The notes: generated from the letters alone by a model not told the origin. Positions 26,070 through 35,273 are shown, counted from the stretch's first letter. The stretch: DNA of 51,226 bases from Brasilonema sp. CT11 (GCF_017982655.1 NZ_JABXYX010000051.1:1-51226), one strand, 5' to 3'. A program made the numbers and translations.

Positions 26070-26869
26070 CCGCTCAAAAAAGTATCATTTTTGACAGCTA
26101 GTAACATTGATTCGTCAAACTTCATTTAAAATTTATGATATTAAACTGCGCAAAAAAAGTGAAAAAGCTTACATTGATTAGCTTTATGGCTTTTTTACCT
26201 TACGGATTACCCAGTTGCTGTAACCTGTGGAACTGTTCGGACGTTCGGCGAAGCTTCGACGCCGCTCAGCTTACGCTGAGTCGAGCCGCTAAGCTCACGG
26301 CCGAAGCCCTAGTCAAGTATCTGGCTCACTTTTGGCGCTCACTAAACAATACTAGTATGTGTCAGTGATCTGATATTTTGCATTCATCCGTATAAACTGT
26401 GAGCAATTTAAAATTAGCGCCAGAAAATTACATCCTTTGTTTTGACTTTACTTGAAATCTCACAAATCGCAACCCTGATTCTCAGTTATCTAGTTGACAT
26501 ATTAATTTAGTAGATACAATATGTCAGCCATGAAGATTGTCAGCAAAAATCAGGCACATTGGTATAAAAATTGACTATGAATTATTTATTTTTAAAAGAT
26601 TGTACATTAGTTCAATCTTAGAAGATCATACAAGATATTGAACAAGATTACAATTTGCTTATAGACTATACAAAGTAAGGATTGACCTCAAGACAACTAA
26701 GTCTCTAAATCATGAAAAAAATGATTCTCCACTACAGTAGGAGAAATTGCGATTGCGAAATCAAATCGATTAATTAATAAATCTTATCTATAATGTGAAG
26801 ATACGAAAAAGAACAGGCTGAGTGTGTAGCAAAGAGCATAGCAGCAAATAAGAAACAGAAGTCTTCTCC
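26070..26869. other. 800-bp divergent intergenic region with a palindromic element
   Basis: No convincing gene; a 77-codon frame at 26135-26368 is largely repeat-derived. About 26228-26312 is a GC-rich palindromic dispersed element (gttcggcgaagcttcgac and ctcagc-ttac-gctgag hairpins). A TTGACA at 26494-26499 with TACAAT at 26515-26520 has only a 15-base spacer, so it is a weak candidate promoter. The rest is AT-rich and must contain the control regions of both divergent CHAT genes. Confidence 0.55.
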
Positions 26870-29800
26870 ATGAGTAAATCAGTTGTCATTAACTTAGGAA
26901 ACGGTGATTTAAACAACGGATTTCCAAATGTTACTGCTCGATTATGGTCATCAGGAAAATCCCTTGCACAGCAATTTGTTGGTAGCTTACCCCCTGCACC
27001 ATCTTTAGTACAATTATTACATAATTGGCAGTCAAATTATAAAAATATCTGTGGTCGCCAACAGTTGCGTTCTCTATTGATAGAAGAAGATGACGAACTG
27101 CAAATTGACGAAGATGGCCTCACAAATGTTTCCGTTGTGAGTTTTGATGATGTGTGCCAAAAAATACAGAGAAAGATTAACGACTGGCTCAAATCTAGTG
27201 AATTTCTGAATATAGAACGGCAACTGCGATCGCAACTACAACCAGCAGAAGAAATTCGCGTCATTATTGAAACTGATGATAACTTAATACGGCGATTACC
27301 TTGGCATCGTTGGGACTTCTTTAATGATTATCCCAGAGCAGAACCGGCGCTTTCCCAAACAGAGTATAAATATCGAGAATTATCAAAATTAAAATTACAT
27401 AGAAAGAAAGTTAGAATTTTAGCGATTTTAGGGAATAGCCAAGGTATCGATTTAGACAAAGAAATCAAGTCTCTTAATCTTTTAGAAGATGCAGAAATAG
27501 TTTTTCTTGTCAACCGCTCTCGTCAAGAATTTAACAATCTTCTTTGGCAAAATCCTGGCTGGGACATCCTTTTTTTTGCGGGTCATAGTCAAACAGAAGG
27601 TGCAACAGGCAGAATTTATATTAATGATAATAAAACCAATAACAGCTTAACAATTAAACAGTTAGAAGAAGCTCTCAAAGCTGCGATTGATAATGGCTTA
27701 CAACTAGCAATATTCAACTCCTGTGATGGGTTAGGATTGGCTAGTGCGCTGGAAAAATTGAGTATTCCGACAGTGATTGTCATGCGGGAGCCAGTGCCAA
27801 ATCTAGTAGCACAGGAATTTTTTAAGTATTTTTTAGAATTTTTTGCAGTTCAACGACTGTCTTTATATTTAGCAGTCCAACAAGCACGCAGAAAGTTGCA
27901 AGGTTTGGAAGATGATTTTCCGGGTGCTTCTTGGTTACCTGTGATTTGTCAAAATCCAGCCGTGGAACCGCCGAGTTGGCTAAATTTAGGCGGAGTTCCT
28001 CCGTGTCCTTATCGTGGGTTATTTGCTTTTCGCGAGGAAGATGCTCACCTGTTTTTTGGGCGGGAACATTTTACACACAACTTGGTGACGGCGAGCAAAA
28101 GAAAGCCGTTGGTGGGGGTGGTAGGTCCGAGTGGAAGTGGTAAGTCGAGTGTAGTGTTTGCTGGGTTGGTTCCTCAGTTACGCCAGGACTCATATACTGA
28201 CTGGCAGATTGTCTCATTTCGTCCGGGTCATAATCCTTTTGAAGCGTTAGCAGGAGCATTGACTTCTAGCGTTGGCGAGGCTTTATTGGTTCAGTGTCTT
28301 CAAAAAGATAATTTAAATAATAATCAAAATAACAATCAAAATCCTAAATTAACAGCTCGTCGTCTGATTGAATTAGAACTAGAAATAGCACTGCAACAAG
28401 ATCACAAAGTTTTATACAAAATTATTGAAAGTTTTGTCCAGCAAAACCCGAAAACTCGTCTGGTTTTAATAGCAGACCAATTTGAAGAACTCTACACTCT
28501 TTGCTCAGAAGAAGAACGCCAAGGTTTGTTAGATGCATTACTGAATGCAGTTCGGTTAGCTCCAGCATTTACTTTAGTTATGACCTTAAGGGCTGATTTT
28601 TACGGATATGCCCTTTCTTACCGACCTTTTAGTGATGCATTGCAAGGAGCAGTCCTCAATCTTGGTCCAATGAACCGTGAGGAATTGCGATCGGCTATTG
28701 AACAGCCAGCCGCACAAATGCAGGTGAGACTAGAAAATGAGTTGACAAAAAAACTTATTAATGCAGTCGAAGGTCAGTCAGGACGTTTACCATTGCTGGA
28801 GTTTGCTTTAACACAACTGTGGTCAAAACAGACAGATGGGTGGTTGACTCATCAAGGGTACGAAGAGATTGGCGGTGTCGAGGAGGCTTTGGCTATCCAC
28901 GCCGAAGCAGTGTATGCTCAGCTTGATGAAGCAGACCGAAGTCGGGCGCAGCAAGTGTTTATGCAGTTGGTGCGTTTTGGGGAAGGAATCGAGGCTACGC
29001 GGAGATTGGCAACTCGTGATGAGGTCAAATCAGAAAACTGGGATTTGGTGAGGCGCTTAGCTGATGCACGTCTTGTGGTAACCAACCGCAACGAGTTATC
29101 GGGTGAAGAAACGGTGGAAATTGTGCATGAGGCGCTGATTAGAAGCTGGGGACGCCTAGAACAGTGGATACAAGTTGATGGTGAATTTCGCTATTGGCAA
29201 GAGCAGTTGCGATCGCTCATTCGTCAATGGGAAAGTAGTGGTAGAGATGAAGGAGCACTACTGCGTGGAAAGCCACTCTCGGATGCAGAATACTGGCAGA
29301 GCAAACGCATAGACGAACTGAGTACAGGGGAGAGACATTTCATACAGCTTTCTTTAGCATTGCGGGATAACGAGCTAAATAAGCAAAAGCGTAGACGCCA
29401 ACTTACTATTTTAGGACTAACAGGTGGCTTAGTGGGAGCTTTGATCCTGGCTGGGGTAGCTTGGTGGCAATCCCATAAAGCAAGCATCAGCGAGATCCAA
29501 GCTGTGACCGAATCTTCTGAAGCACTGTTTGCCTCAAATAACACATTGGATGCGCTTCTACAAGCAATTACAGCCAAGGAGAAACTAAAAACAGTAGGTG
29601 GGGTAGATGCAAAGATCCAGGATCGGCTTGAATCAGTGCTAAGACAGGCAACTTATACGGTAGTTGAACATAACCGCCTGATAGGGCATAGCGATAAAGT
29701 TTACGCAGTCGCCTTCAGCCCCAATGGTCAGCTGATTGCCACAGCGAGTGAGGACAACACGGTGAAACTCTGGAAGCCCGACGGCACCTTGCTTACCGCT

Positions 29801-31549
29801 CTAAAAGGACATGCTGCTGCAGTTTTCGGAGTTGCGTTCAGCCCTCAAGGTAATATCATTGCCACGGCAAGTGGAGATAAAACAGTTAAACTTTGGAAGC
29901 TTGATGGTACTTTGCTTACTACTCTAAAGGGACATAGTGGTCAAGTTTGGGAAGTTGCGTTCAGTCCTCAAGGTAATATCATAGCCGCAAGTATGGGTAA
30001 GACAGTCAAACTCTGGAGAGCTAGCGATGGCACCTTGCTTACTACTCTAAAGGGACATAGCGATAGAGTTAGTGGTGTCGCTTTTAGCCCTGATGGTCAA
30101 CTGATTGCCTCAGCAAGTAAAGACAAGACCATCAAACTTTGGAAGCAAGATGGCACCTTGCTTACTACTATTAATGGACATACTGATATAGTCAGTGCTG
30201 TAGCTTTTAGTCCTGATAGTCAGATGCTCGCTACAGCAAGTTGGGACAAAACAGTCAAACTCTGGAAACGGGATGGCACTTTACTGACTACTCTCAATAA
30301 CCCTAGCGGTAAGGTTTACGGATTAGCGTTCAGTCCTAATGGTGATACAATCGCCTCGGCTGGTTGGGACAGGACAATAAAACTCTGGAGGTGGCGTGAT
30401 CACACTTTAGTGATTACCCTTTCAGGACATAGCGATACTGTTTGGAGAGTCGCGTTCAGCCCCGATGGTAAGACAATTGCTTCAGCAAGTAGCGACAAAA
30501 CAGTCAAACTCTGGAAGCGGGATAATATCTTGCTGACCACGCTCAATGGTCATAGTGGTGCAGTTTGGGGAGTAGCGTTCAGCCCCAAGGGTGAGACAAT
30601 TGCCACAGCAGGTGAGGACAACACGGTGAAACTGTGGAAGCCTGACGGAACTTTGCTGACGACTCTAAAGGGACATAATGCCGGGGTTTGGGCAGTAACG
30701 TTCAGTCCTGATGGTGAGACAATTGCCTCCGTGAGTCGGGACAAGACAATCAAACTCTGGAAACGAGATGGCACTTTGTTGACTACTATTAATGGTCATA
30801 GTCAAGTGGTTAACGCAGTTGCGTTTAGCCCGGATGGTAAGATTATTGCCTCAGGAAGTGACGACAACACAGTAAAACTTTGGAAGCCAGATGGCACTTT
30901 GCTAACTACCTTGAGACATGATAGTGAAGTTTGGGGAGTAGCGTTCAGCCCAGATGGTCAGACAATTGCTTCAGCGAATCGGGATAAAACGGTGAAGCTT
31001 TGGAAGCGAGATGGCACTTTGCTAACCACCCTTCCTGCGCTACGCTACGCTAACAAAGGTCACAATGACGGAGTTTTGGGAGTAGCGTTCAGCCCAGATG
31101 GTCAGACAATTGCCACGGGGAGTCAAGACAAGACAGTGAAACTGTGGAAGCGTGATGGCACTTTACTGACTACCCTTAAAGGTCACAATGGCGCGGTTTG
31201 GGGAGTAGCGTTCAGTCCTAACGGCAAAATGATTGCTTCAGCAAGTAACGACAAAACAGTCAAACTCTGGAAACAAGATGGGACTTTGCTGACAACCCTC
31301 AACGGTCACAATCGCACGGTTTGGAAAGTGGCGTTCAGTCCTGACGGTAAGACAATTGCTTCGACTTCTGACGATAGTACAGTGATTCTGTGGAATCTGG
31401 ATCGTGTACTAGATACAGATAAACTAGTGAGCTACGCTTGTGATTGGGTCAAGGATTATCTGAGAACGAATGCACAGGTGCAGGAGAGCGTTAGCGGATA
31501 TTCTGTGCAGGAGGCTGGCCGTTTCTGTAATGGGATTAAACCTCAATAG
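26870..31549 (+). CDS. CHAT-nSTAND1 NTPase-WD40 protein
   Basis: A 1559-residue STAND-type protein. The N-terminal module and CHAT caspase-like domain (~1-370) show H239 in FFAGHS and C285 in FNSCDGLG. An nSTAND1 NTPase starts at CPYRGLFAF (~377), with Walker A GPSGSGKSS (~418) and Walker B RLVLIADQFEEL (~529). A transmembrane-like helix (~845-868) precedes 14 WD40 repeats (~935-1510), enough for two seven-bladed propellers. This is the layout of signal-sensing NTPases that release an effector on ligand binding, with WD40 as receptor, NTPase as switch and CHAT as protease; the activity is inferred. The repeats are strongly homogenised. A 21-bp insertion lies between blades 11 and 12. A monocistronic gene. 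Confidence 0.93.
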   Translation: MSKSVVINLGNGDLNNGFPNVTARLWSSGKSLAQQFVGSLPPAPSLVQLLHNWQSNYKNICGRQQLRSLLIEEDDELQIDEDGLTNVSVVSFDDVCQKIQRKINDWLKSSEFLNIERQLRSQLQPAEEIRVIIETDDNLIRRLPWHRWDFFNDYPRAEPALSQTEYKYRELSKLKLHRKKVRILAILGNSQGIDLDKEIKSLNLLEDAEIVFLVNRSRQEFNNLLWQNPGWDILFFAGHSQTEGATGRIYINDNKTNNSLTIKQLEEALKAAIDNGLQLAIFNSCDGLGLASALEKLSIPTVIVMREPVPNLVAQEFFKYFLEFFAVQRLSLYLAVQQARRKLQGLEDDFPGASWLPVICQNPAVEPPSWLNLGGVPPCPYRGLFAFREEDAHLFFGREHFTHNLVTASKRKPLVGVVGPSGSGKSSVVFAGLVPQLRQDSYTDWQIVSFRPGHNPFEALAGALTSSVGEALLVQCLQKDNLNNNQNNNQNPKLTARRLIELELEIALQQDHKVLYKIIESFVQQNPKTRLVLIADQFEELYTLCSEEERQGLLDALLNAVRLAPAFTLVMTLRADFYGYALSYRPFSDALQGAVLNLGPMNREELRSAIEQPAAQMQVRLENELTKKLINAVEGQSGRLPLLEFALTQLWSKQTDGWLTHQGYEEIGGVEEALAIHAEAVYAQLDEADRSRAQQVFMQLVRFGEGIEATRRLATRDEVKSENWDLVRRLADARLVVTNRNELSGEETVEIVHEALIRSWGRLEQWIQVDGEFRYWQEQLRSLIRQWESSGRDEGALLRGKPLSDAEYWQSKRIDELSTGERHFIQLSLALRDNELNKQKRRRQLTILGLTGGLVGALILAGVAWWQSHKASISEIQAVTESSEALFASNNTLDALLQAITAKEKLKTVGGVDAKIQDRLESVLRQATYTVVEHNRLIGHSDKVYAVAFSPNGQLIATASEDNTVKLWKPDGTLLTALKGHAAAVFGVAFSPQGNIIATASGDKTVKLWKLDGTLLTTLKGHSGQVWEVAFSPQGNIIAASMGKTVKLWRASDGTLLTTLKGHSDRVSGVAFSPDGQLIASASKDKTIKLWKQDGTLLTTINGHTDIVSAVAFSPDSQMLATASWDKTVKLWKRDGTLLTTLNNPSGKVYGLAFSPNGDTIASAGWDRTIKLWRWRDHTLVITLSGHSDTVWRVAFSPDGKTIASASSDKTVKLWKRDNILLTTLNGHSGAVWGVAFSPKGETIATAGEDNTVKLWKPDGTLLTTLKGHNAGVWAVTFSPDGETIASVSRDKTIKLWKRDGTLLTTINGHSQVVNAVAFSPDGKIIASGSDDNTVKLWKPDGTLLTTLRHDSEVWGVAFSPDGQTIASANRDKTVKLWKRDGTLLTTLPALRYANKGHNDGVLGVAFSPDGQTIATGSQDKTVKLWKRDGTLLTTLKGHNGAVWGVAFSPNGKMIASASNDKTVKLWKQDGTLLTTLNGHNRTVWKVAFSPDGKTIASTSDDSTVILWNLDRVLDTDKLVSYACDWVKDYLRTNAQVQESVSGYSVQEAGRFCNGIKPQ
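29678..31400 (+). repeat. Array of 14 WD40-encoding repeats (~123 bp each)
   Basis: Fourteen units of about 41 codons follow the pattern GH...VAFSPDG..IASAS.D.TVKLW..DGTLLTTL. Units share long identical DNA words (for example tgactactctcaa-like and actctggaagc-like segments). Unit 3 is one residue short before the D/T-V-K-L-W part and gains one after it. Unit 11 starts RHDS instead of a GH. Homogeneity suggests recent shuffling of units. Confidence 0.9.
31034..31054 (+). repeat. 21-bp in-frame repeat insertion in the WD40 array
   Basis: The sequence cctgcgctacgctacgctaac adds seven residues (PALRYAN, 1389-1395) between blade 11 and blade 12. Other blades pass directly from the TTL of one unit to the KGH or NGH of the next. 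The cgctacgctacgc core is a short repeat common in cyanobacterial intergenic DNA. Confidence 0.8.
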
Positions 31550-31776
31550 CTTCAAGCAACATGATTATATTTTTACCATTTTTCTCTCCTAAGTGCATAA
31601 GTTAATTCTGCTTACACCTAATAAAGAGTGTAGAGGCTAAGCTCTGTTAGTTAAACTGACCTTCAGCTTTTTTGATAGAGCTTCATTCTACATAATCAAA
31701 CTTTCTTCAATGCGTAAATCCTACGCTATTGTTGCAGTTTTTATGATCTTTTTGTGTAACTTTTTTGGAGAAAAAT

Positions 31777-32022
31777 ATGACTTTACTAGTTGGTAATCTT
31801 CCTTCTGAAGTAACTGAGGCAAATTTAAGAGAACTTTTGACAAAATTTGGCAGAGTCGGAAACATTGACATTTTTCCTGAAGCCAGTTTTGCAACAGTAG
31901 CAATTGAAGGCGAAGCAAATGAGAAACGTGCTGTTGAAGAACTTAATAGCGTGGAAAAGTTTGGGCAGAAACTTAAACTCTTTAGGCCGGACAGAGCAGA
32001 TGGACCGGGACCGGGAGGCTAA
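31777..32022 (+). CDS. Short RRM-type RNA-binding protein
   Basis: An 81-residue single RNA-recognition-motif protein. RNP2 is clear (LLVGNLP, 3-9). RNP1 is degenerate (SFATVAIE in place of a G-F-G-F-V type motif), and the loop before it is shorter than usual. A glycine-rich end (GPGPGG) follows, like the small Rbp proteins of cyanobacteria that are often cold- or stress-regulated. GGAG seven to eight bases upstream supports ATG 31777. It probably binds RNA through the remaining aromatic/hydrophobic surface, but the altered RNP1 makes affinity uncertain. It stands alone between the CHAT-WD40 gene and the convergent purT. Confidence 0.85.
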   Translation: MTLLVGNLPSEVTEANLRELLTKFGRVGNIDIFPEASFATVAIEGEANEKRAVEELNSVEKFGQKLKLFRPDRADGPGPGG

Positions 32023-32114
32023 ACGAATCTCAAGTAAACCTCCAAATTCAATGACGATAACGGAGGGGTACCAGAGTGAAGGTACGATCCAAACAGATCA
32101 GACCGAAAGATGAA

Positions 32115-33293
32115 TTAGGGTTGGTATTCCAATTTAATTTTACTTGCTGCTCTAGTTGCCTTTTCGCGAGCCTCTTGAATATCACTTCCTTTAGCCAAAG
32201 CAACTCCCATTCGGCGATAAGGATGGGCATTAGGTTTCCCAAATAACCTAATGTCCACATCTTTTTCTAATAGCGCTTCGCCTACACCTGTATAAGCAAT
32301 AAAATCTGATTTTTCCGTAGCTAAAATAACAGCACTCGCTGAAAAACCCAATTGTTCTATATGAGGAATAGGCAATTCTAAAATCGCTCTCAAGTGTAGT
32401 TCAAATTCGTTCAGATTTTGTGAGATTAATGTCACCATTCCTGTATCATGGGGTCTAGGAGAAAGTTCCGAAAAAATGACTTCATCTTTGGTGACAAAAA
32501 ACTCAACACCAAAAATTCCCGCCCCTCCTAATGCATCGGTTACTTTTTTAGCTATTGCTTGCGCTTCCAATATCATTTTTTCCGAAATTTCTGCAGGTTG
32601 CCAAGATTCTTGATAATCTCCTCTTTCTTGGCGATGACCGATAGGAGAACAAAAAATTGTCGGTGCATTCCACTGCTTAATGGTTAGTAAAGTAATTTCT
32701 ATTTCAAAATCAATGAATTCCTCGACAATCACTTTTTGACTGTCACCTCTGGAATTGGCGATCGCATAATTCCATGCTTTCTCAACTTCACTCTTTTCTT
32801 TAACTACAGATTGCCCTTTGCCAGAAGATGACATCACAGGTTTCACTACATTAGGAAACCCAATTTCATCAGATACAGCAATCAACTTTTCTAAAGTTGT
32901 CGCATAACCATACTTAGCTGTGCGGATACCTAATTCTTTATGTGCTAGTTCTCTGATTCTGTCTCGGTTCATTGTATAGTTAGTCGCCGCTGCAGTTGGT
33001 ATAACTGTAATTCCTCGCTGCTCAAATTCCAAAAGTTTTTCCGTTCTAATTGCTTCAATTTCTGGTATGATGAAATCAGGCTGATATTTGCTAACCACTG
33101 CTTCCAAATCATCAGCACTCAGCATAGAAATTACTTCCGAACAGTCAGCAACTTGCATTGCTGGAGCATTAGCATAGCGATCAACAGCAATCACATAATT
33201 GCCAAACCGTTTAGCAGCAATAACAAATTCTTTGCCTAGTTCTCCAGAGCCTAGCAACATTAATTTTTGGGGTAGTTTCATCGAATTATTCAT
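32115..33293 (-). CDS. purT: Formate-dependent phosphoribosylglycinamide formyltransferase
   Basis: A 392-residue ATP-grasp enzyme. It converts GAR, formate and ATP to formyl-GAR, the folate-independent third step of purine synthesis. The N-terminal dinucleotide-like motif is LLGSGELGKE (13-22). The ATP-grasp core has NVVKPVMSSSGKGQS and FGVEFFV..EVIFSELSPRPHDTGMVT. The C-terminal KPNAHPYRRMGVALA belongs to the same family. Full length. The ATG at 33293 is used; Met-5 is also possible. No purine gene is adjacent. Confidence 0.96.
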   Translation of the reverse strand: MNNSMKLPQKLMLLGSGELGKEFVIAAKRFGNYVIAVDRYANAPAMQVADCSEVISMLSADDLEAVVSKYQPDFIIPEIEAIRTEKLLEFEQRGITVIPTAAATNYTMNRDRIRELAHKELGIRTAKYGYATTLEKLIAVSDEIGFPNVVKPVMSSSGKGQSVVKEKSEVEKAWNYAIANSRGDSQKVIVEEFIDFEIEITLLTIKQWNAPTIFCSPIGHRQERGDYQESWQPAEISEKMILEAQAIAKKVTDALGGAGIFGVEFFVTKDEVIFSELSPRPHDTGMVTLISQNLNEFELHLRAILELPIPHIEQLGFSASAVILATEKSDFIAYTGVGEALLEKDVDIRLFGKPNAHPYRRMGVALAKGSDIQEAREKATRAASKIKLEYQP

Positions 33294-33352
33294 GAATTTT
33301 TCCTATTTAGTTACAAGTCACAAAAATATTTTTTTCTCTACACTTCGTTATT

Positions 33353-33850
33353 TCAATCATCTTCTTCCAAATACTTAAATATAGCACCGCGAAGCCGTAA
33401 ATCTTGGCGCTGAATCTTTGTCAATCCTATTCCTTCTCCAAACTCACACTCCTCTACACGAGCATTTAACCATATAGTCTGATTAAGAGTAGCACCATTT
33501 AAATTTGCATTTCTCAAATCTGCGTTAGTAAAATTGGCAAATATAAGGTTTGCATTCATTAAACTACTTCTTCGTAGGTTTGCACTTGATAAATTACCAC
33601 GGATAAAGTTGACTTCATCTAAAATCAAGTAAGATAAGTCTGCTGCCATTAAATTAGGGAATTTTAGCTGACTGGGATTTTGAAAAAACCGTATGACACA
33701 GGCTATATTGGCTTCATTAAGCCACATCTTGGTTAAGAAATCATAGCGGGCTATTCCAAGTTGCTTGAGAATTTCTAGACGCTGTTGGGGATTTTGTTCT
33801 AAAAACTGAATCGCGCAACTACAAAGGTTTTGAGTAGGAATATCGAGCAT
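33353..33850 (-). CDS. Pentapeptide-repeat protein
   Basis: A 165-residue protein. The first ~70 residues are helical ([22 protein letters not shown]). About 12 pentapeptide units follow ([25 protein letters not shown]..., ~72-135), predicting a short right-handed quadrilateral beta-helix. The C-terminus ([17 protein letters not shown]) resembles a cap. Function unknown; these proteins are very frequent in cyanobacteria. ATG 33850 is preferred to a TTG three codons upstream. It is 59 bases upstream of purT on the same strand, so co-transcription is possible but not evident. Confidence 0.82.
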   Translation of the reverse strand: MLDIPTQNLCSCAIQFLEQNPQQRLEILKQLGIARYDFLTKMWLNEANIACVIRFFQNPSQLKFPNLMAADLSYLILDEVNFIRGNLSSANLRRSSLMNANLIFANFTNADLRNANLNGATLNQTIWLNARVEECEFGEGIGLTKIQRQDLRLRGAIFKYLEEDD

Positions 33851-34058
33851 AATTATCAAATTGTCGTAAGATTATCGATTTTTCAAATCTTTCCTGGGTA
33901 GTTCTTTTGTGCAGCTACTGAAAAGCTTTGCTATCATCAGTAGTGTGTTAGTTATATATCTAACATTTTAGCAAATATTTGTGTCAAATTTTCATCCGGG
34001 TAAGAATCAGTATTATTCGTAAAGTTAGGTAATTACAGAGTTTGTTATTACAGTCATT

Positions 34059-34622
34059 ATGAAAGGAATAATCAGACCGTATAAAATAAAAGGTCGTGTA
34101 CTAATAATAGTAATATTGTTTGGGATAATTTCACTATTTTGGATCAGCTTTTTCGCTAAAATTGTGAGAGTAAAATTTGTCGAAATTGATTTTGTACTTA
34201 AAAGATTAGAAATTCAAAAGGAAGCACAGGTCGAAATTCCTTATACTATTGCTAAAGTTGATGTGCAAAGACGGTTAGGTTCTGATGTTAAACCTGATCC
34301 GAGATGTTTATTTTGGGCGACAACTGAAGTAGGTAGAGGCTGGACTAATGATTCTGATGATCGTGATTTTTTTATAGATTATTATATACCTCTAAATAAA
34401 AAAGCAATGATTTGTACAACACCAGCCCTAGCAGCTGCGCTCATTGCTAAGCGTCACGAAAAACCACTTTTATATAAAGTTTATCCCACAGAAGATGGTT
34501 TTCATGTTCGCATTGTTGAAGGTCTTACAGAAGTGAGAGAACCTTGTAAAAACTGGACAGGGAATGTTGATTGTGCAGATTCTATATTATCGCGACAGGG
34601 AATTGTGAGGTATGAGCCGTAG
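34059..34622 (+). CDS. Membrane-anchored hypothetical protein
   Basis: A 187-residue protein that I do not recognise. A single N-terminal membrane helix (VLIIVILFGIISLFWISFF, ~14-32) is followed by a soluble, probably extracytoplasmic domain. It has four cysteines (PRCLFW, MICTTP, EPCKNW, VDCADS) that could form two disulfides. The residues KVDVQRRLG and GWTNDSDDRDFFIDYY have no catalytic pattern I know. Convergent with the TenA_E-like gene (24-bp gap). Base composition is AT-rich compared with neighbours. Function unknown. Confidence 0.65.
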   Translation: MKGIIRPYKIKGRVLIIVILFGIISLFWISFFAKIVRVKFVEIDFVLKRLEIQKEAQVEIPYTIAKVDVQRRLGSDVKPDPRCLFWATTEVGRGWTNDSDDRDFFIDYYIPLNKKAMICTTPALAAALIAKRHEKPLLYKVYPTEDGFHVRIVEGLTEVREPCKNWTGNVDCADSILSRQGIVRYEP

Positions 34623-34646
34623 AGGATAACAAATGCAGCTTTCTCT

Positions 34647-35273
34647 TTAGTGTGGTGCATTGAAAGCCATCTGCCAAAAATCTTTCTCGAATATTGCTAC
34701 TCTTAAAAAAGCTTCTTGTGCTTGCTGGTGAATATTTTCTGAAGCTGTTTGCAACACCTGATCAGCTTGATGTTCTAGAAGTTTTACATATTCAGTAAAA
34801 CCTGCATTTCCCCATCTGTTTGCAAACTCTGTGTATGGTTCAGGCATGACTCCAGGCAATTGCCAACCTTGATTGTATGCTAATTCAATTGCCCAAAATG
34901 CAGTTGCTTGTACTGGATAAGGCATTGTAGCAAGAGTATGCATATATTCACAATATTGTATGCAGCTTGGTTGTTTTTCCACATCAAGATTAAGTTCTCG
35001 TTGGGCTGCTTTTTCTTTAAACCAATTGAGTTCATCTTTCAGTGCTGCGAGTCCTGCTAGTATAACATCAAAATGATCTGGGGGTGCGATCGCCAACACT
35101 CGTCCCACCATCCGTGTGAAATCGACAACGAACAGATAATCTTGTACAAGCCATGTGTTAAATTGCTGGGGGTGAATTGTTCCTAATTTACACTGCTCAA
35201 GAAAGGGATGCACAGTTGCTTCATGCCAAGCTTGAGTATGGTTTTGTAAAAGTTGTTTACAGGTCAGGTTCAT
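34647..35273 (-). CDS. TenA_E-type aminopyrimidine hydrolase/thiaminase II-like protein
   Basis: A 208-residue all-helical TenA/THI-4/PQQC-superfamily protein. TenA enzymes hydrolyse aminopyrimidine breakdown products of thiamin for salvage. D45, Y110 and E197 match the conserved active-site positions. The catalytic cysteine of classical TenA (AxxPCxW region) is replaced, with E130 in AFWAIELAYNQGW. This marks the TenA_E subgroup, which acts on formylamino- or amino-HMP. The assignment to TenA_E rests on that replacement and is otherwise inference. No thiamin gene or TPP riboswitch was recognised nearby. It lies 26 bp downstream of the ABC-F gene on the same strand. Confidence 0.82.
   Translation of the reverse strand: MNLTCKQLLQNHTQAWHEATVHPFLEQCKLGTIHPQQFNTWLVQDYLFVVDFTRMVGRVLAIAPPDHFDVILAGLAALKDELNWFKEKAAQRELNLDVEKQPSCIQYCEYMHTLATMPYPVQATAFWAIELAYNQGWQLPGVMPEPYTEFANRWGNAGFTEYVKLLEHQADQVLQTASENIHQQAQEAFLRVAIFEKDFWQMAFNAPH

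Noticed and set aside
26135-26368. 77-codon open frame in the 800-bp intergenic region
   Set aside because: The second half is the palindromic dispersed element; the first half has no ribosome-binding site or family feature.
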